From: Micromonospora sp. WMMD961
GTDB lineage: Bacteria; Actinomycetota; Actinomycetes; Mycobacteriales; Micromonosporaceae
Reading direction: 5' to 3'
Length of the DNA stretch: 64,000 nt
NCBI RefSeq assembly: GCF_029626145.1
Contig: NZ_JARUBJ010000002.1
Span: 4,003,501-4,067,500 of the forward strand
The position numbers and the translations under genes were made by a program. Positions 23,593 through 32,616 of this stretch are shown piece after piece. Under the pieces are notes generated by a model. The model made no database searches and had not been told where the DNA came from. It saw only the letters and a program-made list of their open reading frames with translations. Each line of letters starts with the position of its first letter. Position 1 is the stretch's first letter.

Positions 23593-26490
23593 TCAGCCCC
23601 GGTGGTTGCGCAACTGGATCGCGCTGGCCTGAACGCGGGTGCGGACCTGCAACTTGTCGAAGATGTGCGAGACGTGCACGCCGATGGTCCGCTCGCTGAT
23701 GAACAGCCGCTGCCCGATCTCCTTGTTGGTCAGCCCCTCCGCGACCAACGCGAGCACTTCCCGCTCCCGTGCGGTGAGCGCCGCCAGCTCGTCGTCGGAC
23801 GCCGGGGCCGGTGCACCCCGCGTGGCGCCGGTGGTGTCCCGCTCCTCCAGCGGCACCCGGGCCCGCCCGGCCAGCTCGCGGATCTCCGAGGTCAACGGCA
23901 CCGCGCCCAACCCCTGCGCCACCTCGTACGCCTCGCGCAGCAGCTTGGCGGCGGTCGCCAGCCGACTGCGCCGAGCCAACAGCGCCTCGGCCTGCCGCAG
24001 CCGCGAGTACGCCGCCGGGTAGGGGTGATTGCGACGGTCCCACTCGGCCGCCGACACGGCCCACAGCTCCGGATCGCTGCCGTCGAGGCGGCTCACCTCG
24101 GCGGCGCAGAGCGCCAGGAACGCCTCCACCACCGACCGCACCGGTCGCGCCGCGCCCGCGCTCTTGCGGGCCACCCGGTCGGCGACGTCGCGCAGCCGGC
24201 GTACCGCCGTCGGGTCCACGTCCACGGTGCGGCTGGCGTGCGCCTCCGCCTCGGCGCGCAGACCGTGCCAGACCAGCGCGGACAGGATCATCACGTCGTC
24301 GGAGCGGCTCTCGGTGAGGCCACGCTGCACCGCCTGCCGCGCCACGTCGTGCCGGCCCTCCCACATGGCCAACCCGGAGCGCAGGGTGAGCAGCGGAATG
24401 ACGTGCCGCGCCCCACCGCCGGCGAGCAGGGTCGCCACGGCGTCCAGGTCCCGACCGGCGGCCTCGATGTCGCCGTAGCCCACCGAGAGCCGACACCGGG
24501 CGAGCAGCAACTCGACGGCGTCCGCACCGGACGGTCGGTGCCGCAGCGCCGCCGCGACCACCTTCTCCGCCTCGGCCCACTGACCCACCCGGAACAGCCC
24601 GTTGATGGCGATGGCCAACAGCCGGGTGCCCCAGGTGCGGCCCAGCCCCAGCTCCGCCACCCGCTCGGCGCCCCGCCGGGCCACGACGACGCCCTCCTCG
24701 AGGATGTTCAGCGGCCCGGTCAGCAACTCCGCCAGGTGCAGGTATGCGCAGGCCACGTCCTCGGGCTGGCCGGCGCGCTCAGCGGCGTCGAGGGCGTCGC
24801 GCATGACCGCCAGACCGGCGTCCGGGTCCTCCAGGCAGGCGTCGCTGAAGCCCAGCGCGGAGCTGGCCAGCACGACCTCGGTGGCGGACCCCTCCACCTT
24901 CTCGGCCAGCGCCAGCGCCTCCCGCGCCCGCTCACCGGCGTCGGCGTACCGGCCCAGGTGCAGCAGCAGCTCGGCCAGGCGCGCGGCGGCCGAGGCGCGG
25001 TCGCGCGGGGAGCAGTCCGCCGCCTTCAGCGCCCGCTGGTATTCCTCCTCGGCCAGCGCCGAGCGACCGGCGGCGGCCAGGTAACGGGCCCGGCGGATGT
25101 GCAGCGCGCAGCTCGGTTCACCGCCCTGGAGCGCGGCCAGCTCCTCCAGCAGGGCCAACGCCCGGGCGTGCTCCCCACAGTGGTGGGCGGCTTCGGCGGC
25201 GTGTCCGAGCAGTTCGACACGGTCCACCGCGAGCGGACCCGACTCGGCGGCGAGCTGCAACGCCGCCGACCAGTGCCGGTGCGCCTCGGCGTAACCGTGC
25301 AGCCGCTCGGCCTCCTGCGCGGCGGCCACCGCCGCCGGCAACGCGCGCGCCGGGTCACCGGCCAACCGCCAGTGGTGGGCCAGTCGGGCCTGGTGCAGCT
25401 CACCGGGCGCCGAGGTCAGCGCCTCGGCGTAGCGGCGGTGCAACCCGGAACGCTCGGCCGGCAGCAACTCGTGCGCGAGCACCTCGGCGACCAGGCGGTG
25501 CCGCAGCCGGTAACCGTCGTCGGCGCCGACCAGCAGCCGGTGTGCCACCGCCGCGCGGGCCGCGTCGATCAGCTCGTCCTCGGGCAGCCGCAGCACCTCG
25601 GCCAGCAGCCAGTGCTGCACCGGCTCGACGCCGGCGGCCACCGCGTGCACCACCGCGTGCGCGTGCTGCGGCAGCGCGTCGACCCGGTCGAGGAATATCT
25701 CCCGCAGCGTCTCGGACAGGCCGTCGCGGCCGTCGCGCAGGTCGCGGGCCAACTCCTCGATGACGAACGGGTTGCCGCCGCTGCGCTGCCACACCTGCTC
25801 GGCCGCGTCCGCGGACAGGGTCCGGCCGACCACCGCGGCGGCGAGTTCCTCGGTGTCGGCCCGGCCCAACGGCGCGAGGTCGAGCACCCGCACCGTCCGC
25901 AGGCGACGCAGCTCGGTGAGCACCCGGCGCAGTGGGTGCGCGCCCTGCAACGACTCGGCGCGTACCGCTGCCAGCACCGACAGCTGAAGGTCACCCAGAC
26001 CGGCCAACAGGTAGAGCAACAGCTGCCGGGTGCTGCGGTCGACCCACTGCAGGTCGTCGAGGATCAACACCAGCGGTCTGCCCTCGGCGATCAGGTGCAG
26101 CCCGCGCGAGACCCGCTCCAGCAACGCGCCCGCGCCGTCCGGGCCGGCGGTCTCGTCGGCGACCATCTGCAACAGCCCCCGTACGGCCGAGGAGCTGCGC
26201 GCGCGAGAGGCGGACAGGTCGGCGTCGTAGCGGCGCAGCGCCTGCAACAGTGGATGCAGCGGAGAGGCGTCGCCGATGTCCAGGCAGCTGCCGGTGAGCA
26301 CCACGGCGCCCTGGTCACGCAGCCGGTCGCCGATCTCACCCAGCAACCGGGTCTTGCCCACACCACTCTCGCCGGTCAGGAAGACGGCGGCGGTCTGCCC
26401 GTGCGCCGCGTCACCGAGCAACGCGGACCGGACCGTCCGCACCAGCTCGGCCCGACCCACGAGCGGTGCGGTGTCCACATCGCTGGCCAT
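23593..26490 (-). CDS. Large LuxR-family ATPase regulator (LAL type)
   Basis: 965 residues. An N-terminal AAA/NACHT-like ATPase begins PLVGRAELVRTVRSAL; Walker A is GESGVGKTRLL (residues 40-50) and Walker B LVLILDDLQWVD. A long TPR-rich helical middle (about 330-880) precedes a C-terminal LuxR helix-turn-helix (residues 895-960: LTAREREVLALVAEGLTNKEIGQRLFISERTIGVHVSHIFDKL). LAL regulators act as nucleotide-switched transcription activators for secondary metabolism or sugar use. ATG 26490 is chosen because the family N-terminus begins there; the frame is open further upstream. It is divergent from the cyclase-ATPase gene, with a shared 194-bp promoter region. Targets unknown. Confidence 0.9.
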   Translation of the reverse strand: MASDVDTAPLVGRAELVRTVRSALLGDAAHGQTAAVFLTGESGVGKTRLLGEIGDRLRDQGAVVLTGSCLDIGDASPLHPLLQALRRYDADLSASRARSSSAVRGLLQMVADETAGPDGAGALLERVSRGLHLIAEGRPLVLILDDLQWVDRSTRQLLLYLLAGLGDLQLSVLAAVRAESLQGAHPLRRVLTELRRLRTVRVLDLAPLGRADTEELAAAVVGRTLSADAAEQVWQRSGGNPFVIEELARDLRDGRDGLSETLREIFLDRVDALPQHAHAVVHAVAAGVEPVQHWLLAEVLRLPEDELIDAARAAVAHRLLVGADDGYRLRHRLVAEVLAHELLPAERSGLHRRYAEALTSAPGELHQARLAHHWRLAGDPARALPAAVAAAQEAERLHGYAEAHRHWSAALQLAAESGPLAVDRVELLGHAAEAAHHCGEHARALALLEELAALQGGEPSCALHIRRARYLAAAGRSALAEEEYQRALKAADCSPRDRASAAARLAELLLHLGRYADAGERAREALALAEKVEGSATEVVLASSALGFSDACLEDPDAGLAVMRDALDAAERAGQPEDVACAYLHLAELLTGPLNILEEGVVVARRGAERVAELGLGRTWGTRLLAIAINGLFRVGQWAEAEKVVAAALRHRPSGADAVELLLARCRLSVGYGDIEAAGRDLDAVATLLAGGGARHVIPLLTLRSGLAMWEGRHDVARQAVQRGLTESRSDDVMILSALVWHGLRAEAEAHASRTVDVDPTAVRRLRDVADRVARKSAGAARPVRSVVEAFLALCAAEVSRLDGSDPELWAVSAAEWDRRNHPYPAAYSRLRQAEALLARRSRLATAAKLLREAYEVAQGLGAVPLTSEIRELAGRARVPLEERDTTGATRGAPAPASDDELAALTAREREVLALVAEGLTNKEIGQRLFISERTIGVHVSHIFDKLQVRTRVQASAIQLRNHRG

Positions 26491-26684
26491 GGCACGCAGC
26501 CTAATCACAGTGCCCCGTACCGTTCTACGGCGATCCGCCGCCTGTGGTACTCCTCGCGTCGACTTTGCGACTAAAGGTTGCGGGTGGCCGACATACGTCG
26601 TTCTGCAGATCCCCCGTGAGCCCAGGGATGCCAATCTCCGAAGGTCGTCAGGCAGGAGCGGGCAGAAGGGCCGGTGCGATACCC

Positions 26685-28952
26685 ATGACCAGCAACATCG
26701 TCGTCGTCGACCCGCAGCGGACCGGGACTGGACACTGGCCGGTGCCGGAGGAGAGACGCACCGTCACCGTCCTCTTCGCTGACATCGTCGGCTCCACCGG
26801 TCTGGTGGAGCGACTCGACCCGGAGGACGTCCGCGCCCTGCAACGGGCCTACTTCGACACCGTCGCCGGCGTGCTGCACCGCTGGCAGGGAGTCGTGGAG
26901 AAGTACGTCGGCGACGCGGTGATGGCCCTCTTCGGCGCGCGGCACTCGGACGGCTTCGACGCGTACCGGGCGGTGCGCGCCGGGCTGGAAATCCAGGCCG
27001 CGCTGGACCGCCGGCCAATGGTCGGCGACATCAGACTGCGCGTGCGCGTCGGTGTCGCCACCGGCGAGGTCGTGGTCGACCTGGGCGGCGCCGTCAGTGG
27101 CGGGCACGGCGTGGCCAGCGGCGCGGTGATCACCACCGCGGCCCGCCTGCAGGAGTACGCGAAGCCCGGCGCCGTGGCGCTCTGCGCGGCCACCGCACGG
27201 GCCACCGCCGGCCTGATCACCCAGCGTCAGCTGGCCGCGGTGCCGGTCACCGGCCGGGTCCCTCCGATGCCGGTATGGCACGCCGTCGGCCCGGTACGCC
27301 CCGGCACCGACCGCCACGACGGCCCGCTGATCGGTCGTCGCCGTGAACTGGCCACCATCCGCGACCAGGTGAGCCAGGCCATCCGCGAACAGAGCCCGAA
27401 GTGGCTGTCCCTGGTCGGCCCGACCGGCAGTGGCCGCAGCCGCCTGCTGCACGAGTTGACCCGCGGACTGACCACGGTGGACGGGATGTCGGTGCGCTGG
27501 TGTGTGGCGACCTGCCAGCCGTACCCCGATCAGGTGCTGGCACCGGCCGCCGAACTGCTCCGCGGCCTCGCGGGGGTGCGGCACGGCGACGGCCCGGCGG
27601 TGGTCCACGACCGACTGGTCTCCACCCTGACGTCGCTGTTCTCCCCGGAGCGCGTCGCCACGGCGATCCCGGCCCTGCAGAGGTTCCTGACCACTCCGGA
27701 CAGCTCGTCGGCGGCGCTGGCGGGGGCGGCGGTCTGCCGGGACGTCCTGCTGCGCCTGGCCGCGAACCAGCCACTGATCGTCGCCGTGGACGACGTGGAC
27801 CGGGCTGCGCCCGCGATGAGCCGGTTCCTGCACGCGTTGTTCAGCGCGGCGACGGCACGCGGTCTGCCACTTGCCCTGATCACCCTGCACCAACCGCAGT
27901 GGGCCGACTCCCGACCGAGCCCGGCGCGACGGCTGACCATCGGGCCACTGGCCACGGTGCAGTCCGGACGACTGCTGCGCCACCTGCTGAGCCGGGCCGG
28001 GCAGCCGGTGACCCTGGCCGGCCGGTTGCTGCCGCTGGTGGGAGGCCGACCCGGGCACGCGGCGGCGTACGTCGCGTCGCTCGTGGAGGGTGCCGACCCG
28101 GAGGCGCTCCCGCTGCCCGAGGCGCTACGCCGGGTGGCCGGCGCGGAGCTGGACCATCTCGACGGTGAACGGCGGGCGGTGCTGATGGCCGCCGGCACCC
28201 TCGGCGGTGTGGTCTCCGGTGCTGCCGTCGACCGGGCCCTCGACTGGACGCCCGGCCGGTCCGCACCGGCGCTACGCGGACTGGTCGCCGCCGGGCTGCT
28301 GCTCCTTCACCGAGCCGGCGGGTACGTGTTCGCCGCGCCCGCACTGCGTCAGGTCGCCGCCGAACGCCTCCCTCGCGCGTTGCGCGCGGTCTTCAGCCGC
28401 CGCGTCGCCGACGGCGTCTGCATCGACACCGTCCACCCGGAGGCCGTCCTGCCCAACAGCCCTGCCGCCGAACGCCCGGCCGCCGTTCGCGCGGGTGCCG
28501 TTCGCGCGGGTGCCGTCGTGGGCGGCTCGGGGGCGCAGACCGCCGAGGTCGTGCCGCTCGACGCCGCTCGCTCCCGGGCGGGCCTGCGCGCTCTCCCGTC
28601 GGCGCTTGCCCAGGCACCGCAATCCGGTCTTACCGGCTCCCCACGCCGACGCATGCCCACCCCGACGATGGCCCCACCACCCACCGCGATCAACGGGCCG
28701 GGCGGCCCTCGCCGACTCCGAGCCGTCGCGTCAGCCGGCGACGTGAGGGCGTCCCCGTCGCGGGCCAACACGGGCCACCACTGGCCCTCGGACGTCGGCC
28801 ATTCCCCGGCGGCGATCCGTGCCGTGCCTGCCGTGCCGAGGTCAGCCGGACAGGGCGCGCCTGCCGGCGTCGACGCCCCGCCCGGCGCGATGCGCGCCGT
28901 ACCCCGCCCGCCGTTGATCCGCCGGCCGGACGCCCTGGCCGCCTCCGCCTGA
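26685..28952 (+). CDS. Class III nucleotide cyclase domain fused to AAA-type ATPase
   Basis: 755 residues. Residues 24-195 form a class III adenylate/guanylate cyclase domain: metal-binding Asp33 (VLFADIVGSTG) and Asp77 (GDAVMALFG), and Lys73 in EKYVGD. The transition-state Asn position reads Thr150 (VITTAARL) while Arg154 is kept. Residues 215-640 resemble a cyclase-associated AAA ATPase; its P-loop reads GPTGSGRS (245-252), with Arg251 instead of Lys, and VAVDDVDRA is Walker B-like. The last 120 residues are Pro/Ala/Arg-rich and look disordered. ATG 26685 has a distant AGAAGGG; ATG 26628 is an alternative. Both active sites look altered, so it may sense rather than catalyse. Confidence 0.82.
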   Translation: MTSNIVVVDPQRTGTGHWPVPEERRTVTVLFADIVGSTGLVERLDPEDVRALQRAYFDTVAGVLHRWQGVVEKYVGDAVMALFGARHSDGFDAYRAVRAGLEIQAALDRRPMVGDIRLRVRVGVATGEVVVDLGGAVSGGHGVASGAVITTAARLQEYAKPGAVALCAATARATAGLITQRQLAAVPVTGRVPPMPVWHAVGPVRPGTDRHDGPLIGRRRELATIRDQVSQAIREQSPKWLSLVGPTGSGRSRLLHELTRGLTTVDGMSVRWCVATCQPYPDQVLAPAAELLRGLAGVRHGDGPAVVHDRLVSTLTSLFSPERVATAIPALQRFLTTPDSSSAALAGAAVCRDVLLRLAANQPLIVAVDDVDRAAPAMSRFLHALFSAATARGLPLALITLHQPQWADSRPSPARRLTIGPLATVQSGRLLRHLLSRAGQPVTLAGRLLPLVGGRPGHAAAYVASLVEGADPEALPLPEALRRVAGAELDHLDGERRAVLMAAGTLGGVVSGAAVDRALDWTPGRSAPALRGLVAAGLLLLHRAGGYVFAAPALRQVAAERLPRALRAVFSRRVADGVCIDTVHPEAVLPNSPAAERPAAVRAGAVRAGAVVGGSGAQTAEVVPLDAARSRAGLRALPSALAQAPQSGLTGSPRRRMPTPTMAPPPTAINGPGGPRRLRAVASAGDVRASPSRANTGHHWPSDVGHSPAAIRAVPAVPRSAGQGAPAGVDAPPGAMRAVPRPPLIRRPDALAASA

Positions 28953-29015
28953 GGGCCGGCCAGCGGTCGCGGGTGCCGGCTCCAGACCTTGGTCCGGCCT
29001 CGTGACTCGTTTAAT

Positions 29016-29076
29016 GATCGTTGGCAGCTGAGCAGGTCGACACGCCGAGCACCGCCCCGCTCAGCTGCCAACGATC
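29016..29076. terminator. 18-bp perfect hairpin between convergent genes
   Basis: Arms 29016-29033 and 29059-29076 (GATCGTTGGCAGCTGAGC) with a 25-nt loop. It lies 63 bp after the cyclase-ATPase stop and 50 bp before the convergent methyltransferase stop, and can serve both. Confidence 0.75.
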
Positions 29077-29125
29077 ACCGCGACGATCCAGAGCAGGTCT
29101 CGGGCGGCGGGTCAGGACAGCCGCT

Positions 29126-29944
29126 CTACGGCACGGACGCCGAGGCCAGCAGCGCCGCCGTGGGCAGGGCGAGCAGGCCGTCCGCACCACGGTAGACGGA
29201 AGTCAACTCGTCGTACGCGGAACGAATGCGAACGATCATGTCCGGCGGCTGGGTCTCCATCAGCAGACCCGGCGTGCTGATGCCGTTCGCCGGGCCGCTC
29301 CACCACGCCTCGGAGTCGGTCCGATGCGCCCAGGTGATCGTCTCGCAGCGCACGTCCGTGAGCCCGGCGGCGTCGAGCACACCCGCCAGCCCATCGAGAG
29401 TACGGGGGAAGTCCTTGTCCGCATCCACCCTCGGCATCGATGTTCGGCGTTCGACCCCAGCAGCATCGAAGACCTCACCCCAGAGACGCTGCGCCTTCGG
29501 CGGCGGGTAGGGCCAGATCGTCACGGCGATCCGACCAGCCGGCCGAACGACCCGCCGGAGCTCACTGATCGCGGCCAGCGGATCGCCCACGTGATTGATC
29601 ACGAAGTTCGCCACGGCCGCGTCGAAGTGCCCGGAGGCGAACGGGAGGCTGGGCAGAGCCGCGAGGCGGACCTCTTCGGCGGACGGGACCCGGCTACGGG
29701 CCATCTCCACCATGGTGGGCTCGGGGTCGACGGCCACGACGGTGGCACCACGAGCGCACGCCAACATGGCGACGGTCCCGGGACCGGTGCCGGCATCGAG
29801 CACCCGCAGGCCCGCGCCGACGTTGGCGGCGTCCAACAACGACGGTGCCGGATGGGCACAGAGCGCGGCGAAGCTGCGGTCGTACGCCGTCGCACGCCCG
29901 GCCCAGCGCGACCGCTCGTGATCGTCGAAGACTGTCGTCGTCAT
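29126..29944 (-). CDS. Class I SAM-dependent methyltransferase
   Basis: 272 residues. Rossmann-type methyltransferase with motif I LRVLDAGTGPGTVAMLA, the acidic post-motif VVAVDPEPTMVEMAR, motif II region FDAAVANFVINHV and motif III VVRPAGRIAVTIWPY. This is the UbiE/Methyltransf_11 type that methylates small molecules in the cytoplasm. ATG 29944 (MTTTVFDDHERSRW) is used; a GTG or ATG further upstream is possible. It is monocistronic and convergent with the cyclase-ATPase. The substrate is unknown. The 371 bp upstream contain a transposase relic, so the neighbourhood has been rearranged. Confidence 0.85.
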   Translation of the reverse strand: MTTTVFDDHERSRWAGRATAYDRSFAALCAHPAPSLLDAANVGAGLRVLDAGTGPGTVAMLACARGATVVAVDPEPTMVEMARSRVPSAEEVRLAALPSLPFASGHFDAAVANFVINHVGDPLAAISELRRVVRPAGRIAVTIWPYPPPKAQRLWGEVFDAAGVERRTSMPRVDADKDFPRTLDGLAGVLDAAGLTDVRCETITWAHRTDSEAWWSGPANGISTPGLLMETQPPDMIVRIRSAYDELTSVYRGADGLLALPTAALLASASVP

Positions 29945-29968
29945 TGCCGTACCCCACTCCGGGATCAT

Positions 29969-30200
29969 GATCGTGGCGCCACGATATCGGGCGACGTGCG
30001 TCCGGCGACGCCGTGAGCAACGCTGGACCGTGGCTCGCCCCTGTTGCGAGCTGGCAACCGTTCTCCGGCGGCGGTGCCAGTTGATCCCTCGGAAAGGTCA
30101 CCGCGAACCAGAACCACCGCGAAGCGGGTGCACGGCACCGCCTCGCCGCCGCGCATCGGCGCCAGCGCTCGTTGCGCGAGGCCGACAATCCGCCCGACCC
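29969..30200. other. Intergenic region, no gene seen
   Basis: Upstream of the 29944 methyltransferase. No intact gene or clear repeat. It probably carries the methyltransferase promoter and possibly unrecognised remains of the insertion element whose relic lies at 30201-30330. Confidence 0.4.
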
Positions 30201-30330
30201 GGCTGGGTCGGCTTCGCGACCAAACCCCGCCTCGCCCCGAACACGATCGGCGCGGCGGTCCGGGCCGGGATCCCGGCCGGCTGGGTCACCGGTGACGGGG
30301 TCTACGGCACCGACCCGGACCTGCGTGCCG
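30201..30330 (+). pseudogene. Relic of an IS701-like DDE transposase
   Basis: About 43 codons in frame (GWVGFATKPRLAP then AAVRAGIPAGWVTGDGVYG and DPDLRA). This matches the interior of IS701-family transposases, where the second catalytic region normally reads VTGDEVYGADP; here Glu is replaced by Gly. No start, no stop and no terminal inverted repeats were found, and the sequence on both sides is unrelated. It is a dead fragment left next to the TetR gene. Family assignment is from memory. Confidence 0.7.
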
Positions 30331-30339
30331 GATCCGCGC

Positions 30340-30978
30340 TCACCCGCGTCTGGATGCCGGTGCCGCCGGCGCCAACCGCGCCACGGGCGGGAGCGGCGAG
30401 ACGTCCGGGGAGGCTTGGAATGCCGAGATGGCAAGCGCGGCGAAGCGCCGGGAGGCGCTGACCTGGGTAGTCGGCGAGGACGCGTGGATACCGCTGTTGG
30501 CCATGAGTACGAGGATGACGTCGTGCAGGACGAAGTCGGGGCGCAGGCGGCCCGCCTCCTTGGCGCGGCGGGCCAATTCGTCGATCGCTCTGAGCGCGTA
30601 TTCACGGCGCGCCTCGAAATCAACCGCCTTGGGAAAGGTCGAAATAAGCGCTGCGGTAAAGCCTCGGTCGCGTGCGTGCAGTTCACACATTTTCGTGATC
30701 ACGAGGCAGAAACCGTGCCATGGATCCAGATCGGCAAGGCCCTCGTCGACAACGGTGCGACATGCGTACATCTGTTCTGCGAATGCCTCGGTGACCAGCA
30801 TCTCCTTGGTCGGAAAACGGCGGTACAGGGTGGCGGGTGCAACCCCGGCGCGCCGAGCAACCTCCCGCATCGGCACGTCCAGGCCGTCAACGGCGAAGAC
30901 CGCGCGGGCGGCCTCGAGGATGCGCTCGCGGTTGTCCAGGGCGTCGGCGCGAAGCGCGTGAGGCAAACGGTCGGTCAC
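30340..30978 (-). CDS. TetR-family transcriptional regulator
   Basis: 212 residues. The N-terminal helix-turn-helix (ALDNRERILEAARAVFAVDGLDVPMREVARRAGVAPATLYRRFPTKEML, residues 12-60) is typical; the C-terminal ligand domain is variable and ends with a Pro/Ala-rich tail. GTG 30978 is the best start, just upstream of the family N-terminus. It is divergent from the 31029 oxidoreductase with only 50 bp between them, the usual arrangement for a TetR repressor controlling its neighbour and itself. The C-terminal tail runs close to the transposase relic, and the native end may have been altered by that insertion. Confidence 0.88.
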   Translation of the reverse strand: MTDRLPHALRADALDNRERILEAARAVFAVDGLDVPMREVARRAGVAPATLYRRFPTKEMLVTEAFAEQMYACRTVVDEGLADLDPWHGFCLVITKMCELHARDRGFTAALISTFPKAVDFEARREYALRAIDELARRAKEAGRLRPDFVLHDVILVLMANSGIHASSPTTQVSASRRFAALAISAFQASPDVSPLPPVARLAPAAPASRRG

Positions 30979-31028
30979 GGCTCTCACTTTAGCGAGGCGG
31001 ACAGCGGCCTGCGTTAGCGTCCGTACCC

Positions 31029-31958
31029 ATGAGGGCTTTGCAATTTTCGAAGTACGGTCCCGCGAGTGTCCTTGAGGTGTCGGAGGCACCGGAACCGCAC
31101 GCCGGACCCGGCCAGATACGGGTGGCGGTTCGGGCCTCGGGTGTCAATCCGGCCGACACGTACGTCCGCGTCGGCCGATTCCAGGAGTGGATCCCGCTCC
31201 GCCTGCCGCACGTGCCCGGTGTCGACGCTGCCGGCGTGGTCGATGAGGTCGGTGACGGGGTGAGCACTGCTCGGGTGGGCGATGAGGTTTTCGGGATCAC
31301 GGACTACAACCAGATGGGCGGGGCGAACGCCGAATACGCCGTCCTGGCCGCGTGGGCACGGAAGCCGGCCGCCCTGACCTGGGAGCAGGCCGGCGGCGCG
31401 GCGAGCAACATCGAGACGGCCACCCGAGTGCTCGACCGGTTGGAGGTCAAGGACGGCACTACGCTGTTGATCGAGGGCGCGGCTGGCGGGGTCGGCACGA
31501 CCGCGATCCAGCTCGCGGTCGCTCGGGGCGCGGTCGTGATCGGCACTGCCAGTGACCGCAACCATGAGTTCGTCGCCTCGCTCGGGGCGATCCCGACCAC
31601 CTACGGCCCCAGGCTGGCCGAGCGGGTCCACACCCTGGTGCCCGGCGGGGTGGATGTCGTACTCGACTGTGCCGGCTCTGGGTCCATACCCGACCTGGTC
31701 GGCCTGGTCGCGAGCCCGGACAGGGTGGTGAGCATCGCCGACATCAACGCCGCGGCCTACGGCGTGCGCCTGTCGCGTGGCTCAGGTCCCGGCGCGGACA
31801 CACCGGCTCTGGAAGGAATCGCCGCCGCCGGCGAACTCGCCGAGCAGGGTCGTTTCACGGTGCCGGTCGCGGCCGTGTTCACTCTGGCAGAGGCGGCTAC
31901 CGCCCACGAGTTGAGTGAGTCCCGCCACGCGCGAGGCAAAATCGTGCTGAAGCCGTAG
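31029..31958 (+). CDS. MDR-type NADPH:quinone / alcohol oxidoreductase
   Basis: 309 residues. Medium-chain dehydrogenase without the structural zinc lobe: MRALQFSKYGPASVLEV, VRASGVNPADTYVRVG and HVPGVDAAGVVDEVG form the GroES-like half; LLIEGAAGGVGTTAIQLAVARGA is the NADPH-binding Rossmann motif. This is the quinone oxidoreductase (QOR) subgroup, which reduces quinones or enones. It is divergent from the TetR gene and probably repressed by it, which would fit a detoxification role for a quinone-like inducer. That link is an inference. ATG 31029 lies shortly after the likely operator, so the leader is very short. Confidence 0.9.
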   Translation: MRALQFSKYGPASVLEVSEAPEPHAGPGQIRVAVRASGVNPADTYVRVGRFQEWIPLRLPHVPGVDAAGVVDEVGDGVSTARVGDEVFGITDYNQMGGANAEYAVLAAWARKPAALTWEQAGGAASNIETATRVLDRLEVKDGTTLLIEGAAGGVGTTAIQLAVARGAVVIGTASDRNHEFVASLGAIPTTYGPRLAERVHTLVPGGVDVVLDCAGSGSIPDLVGLVASPDRVVSIADINAAAYGVRLSRGSGPGADTPALEGIAAAGELAEQGRFTVPVAAVFTLAEAATAHELSESRHARGKIVLKP

Positions 31959-31994
31959 CCGAGCCCCGGCAAGCGCGGTCCGCGGGACGGGTGC

Positions 31995-32561
31995 TCAGGG
32001 GGCGGCCAGGAAGGCCAGCACGCGCGGCCAGACCGATGCGGTGGCGTCCGGGGAGTGCTCGGCCAGGTCCGGGTCGCTGAACAGGTGGCCCACGCCGGGG
32101 TAACGGAAGACCGTCAGGTCGGCACCGGCGTCGGTCATGGCCTGCTGCCACTCGTCGACCTCGTCCGCCGCGTCGTACGGGTCGGGGTCGGCCAGGTGCA
32201 ACTGCACCGGCAACCCGGGTCGGACCGCGTCCGGGGCGCCGCCGGTGCCGTGCAGCAGGAGCAAACCGGCGGCCTCGGGGCGTTCGGCCAGCAGCGCCCC
32301 GGCCACGCCGGCACCCATCGAGAAGCCGGCCAGCACCGTCTCGGGTGGCAGGTCGCGCAGCGCGGTGCGGGCCCGGTCGAGCACCACCTCCTGGCCGACC
32401 TTGTCGAGCAGCGCGAAGCCCTCCTCGACGGTGTCGGCGGCCGGGACGCCGTACAGTTCGGGGGCGCTGACCTGGTGCCCGGCGGCGCGTATCCGGTCGG
32501 CGGCGGCGCGCACGGCGGGCCGCAGCCCGTACACGGAGTGGAACAGCACGACGTGTCGCAT
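31995..32561 (-). CDS. Dienelactone hydrolase family protein
   Basis: 188 residues, alpha/beta hydrolase of the DLH family. The nucleophile elbow is AGFSMGAG with Ser instead of the Cys of classical dienelactone hydrolase. Asp in the DPYD segment and His in GVGHLFSDP complete a plausible triad. It begins RHVVLFHSVYGLRPAV, lacking a signal peptide, so it is cytoplasmic. ATG 32561 (GTG 32564 is an equal alternative) follows CAGGAT. It is convergent with the oxidoreductase gene. The Ser form suggests a general esterase or lactonase rather than chloroaromatic degradation. Confidence 0.83.
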   Translation of the reverse strand: MRHVVLFHSVYGLRPAVRAAADRIRAAGHQVSAPELYGVPAADTVEEGFALLDKVGQEVVLDRARTALRDLPPETVLAGFSMGAGVAGALLAERPEAAGLLLLHGTGGAPDAVRPGLPVQLHLADPDPYDAADEVDEWQQAMTDAGADLTVFRYPGVGHLFSDPDLAEHSPDATASVWPRVLAFLAAP

Positions 32562-32616
32562 CACGTCATCCTGCCGCAGCCGACCGCGCGGCCGGTGGGG
32601 CCACGCGGGGCGACGG

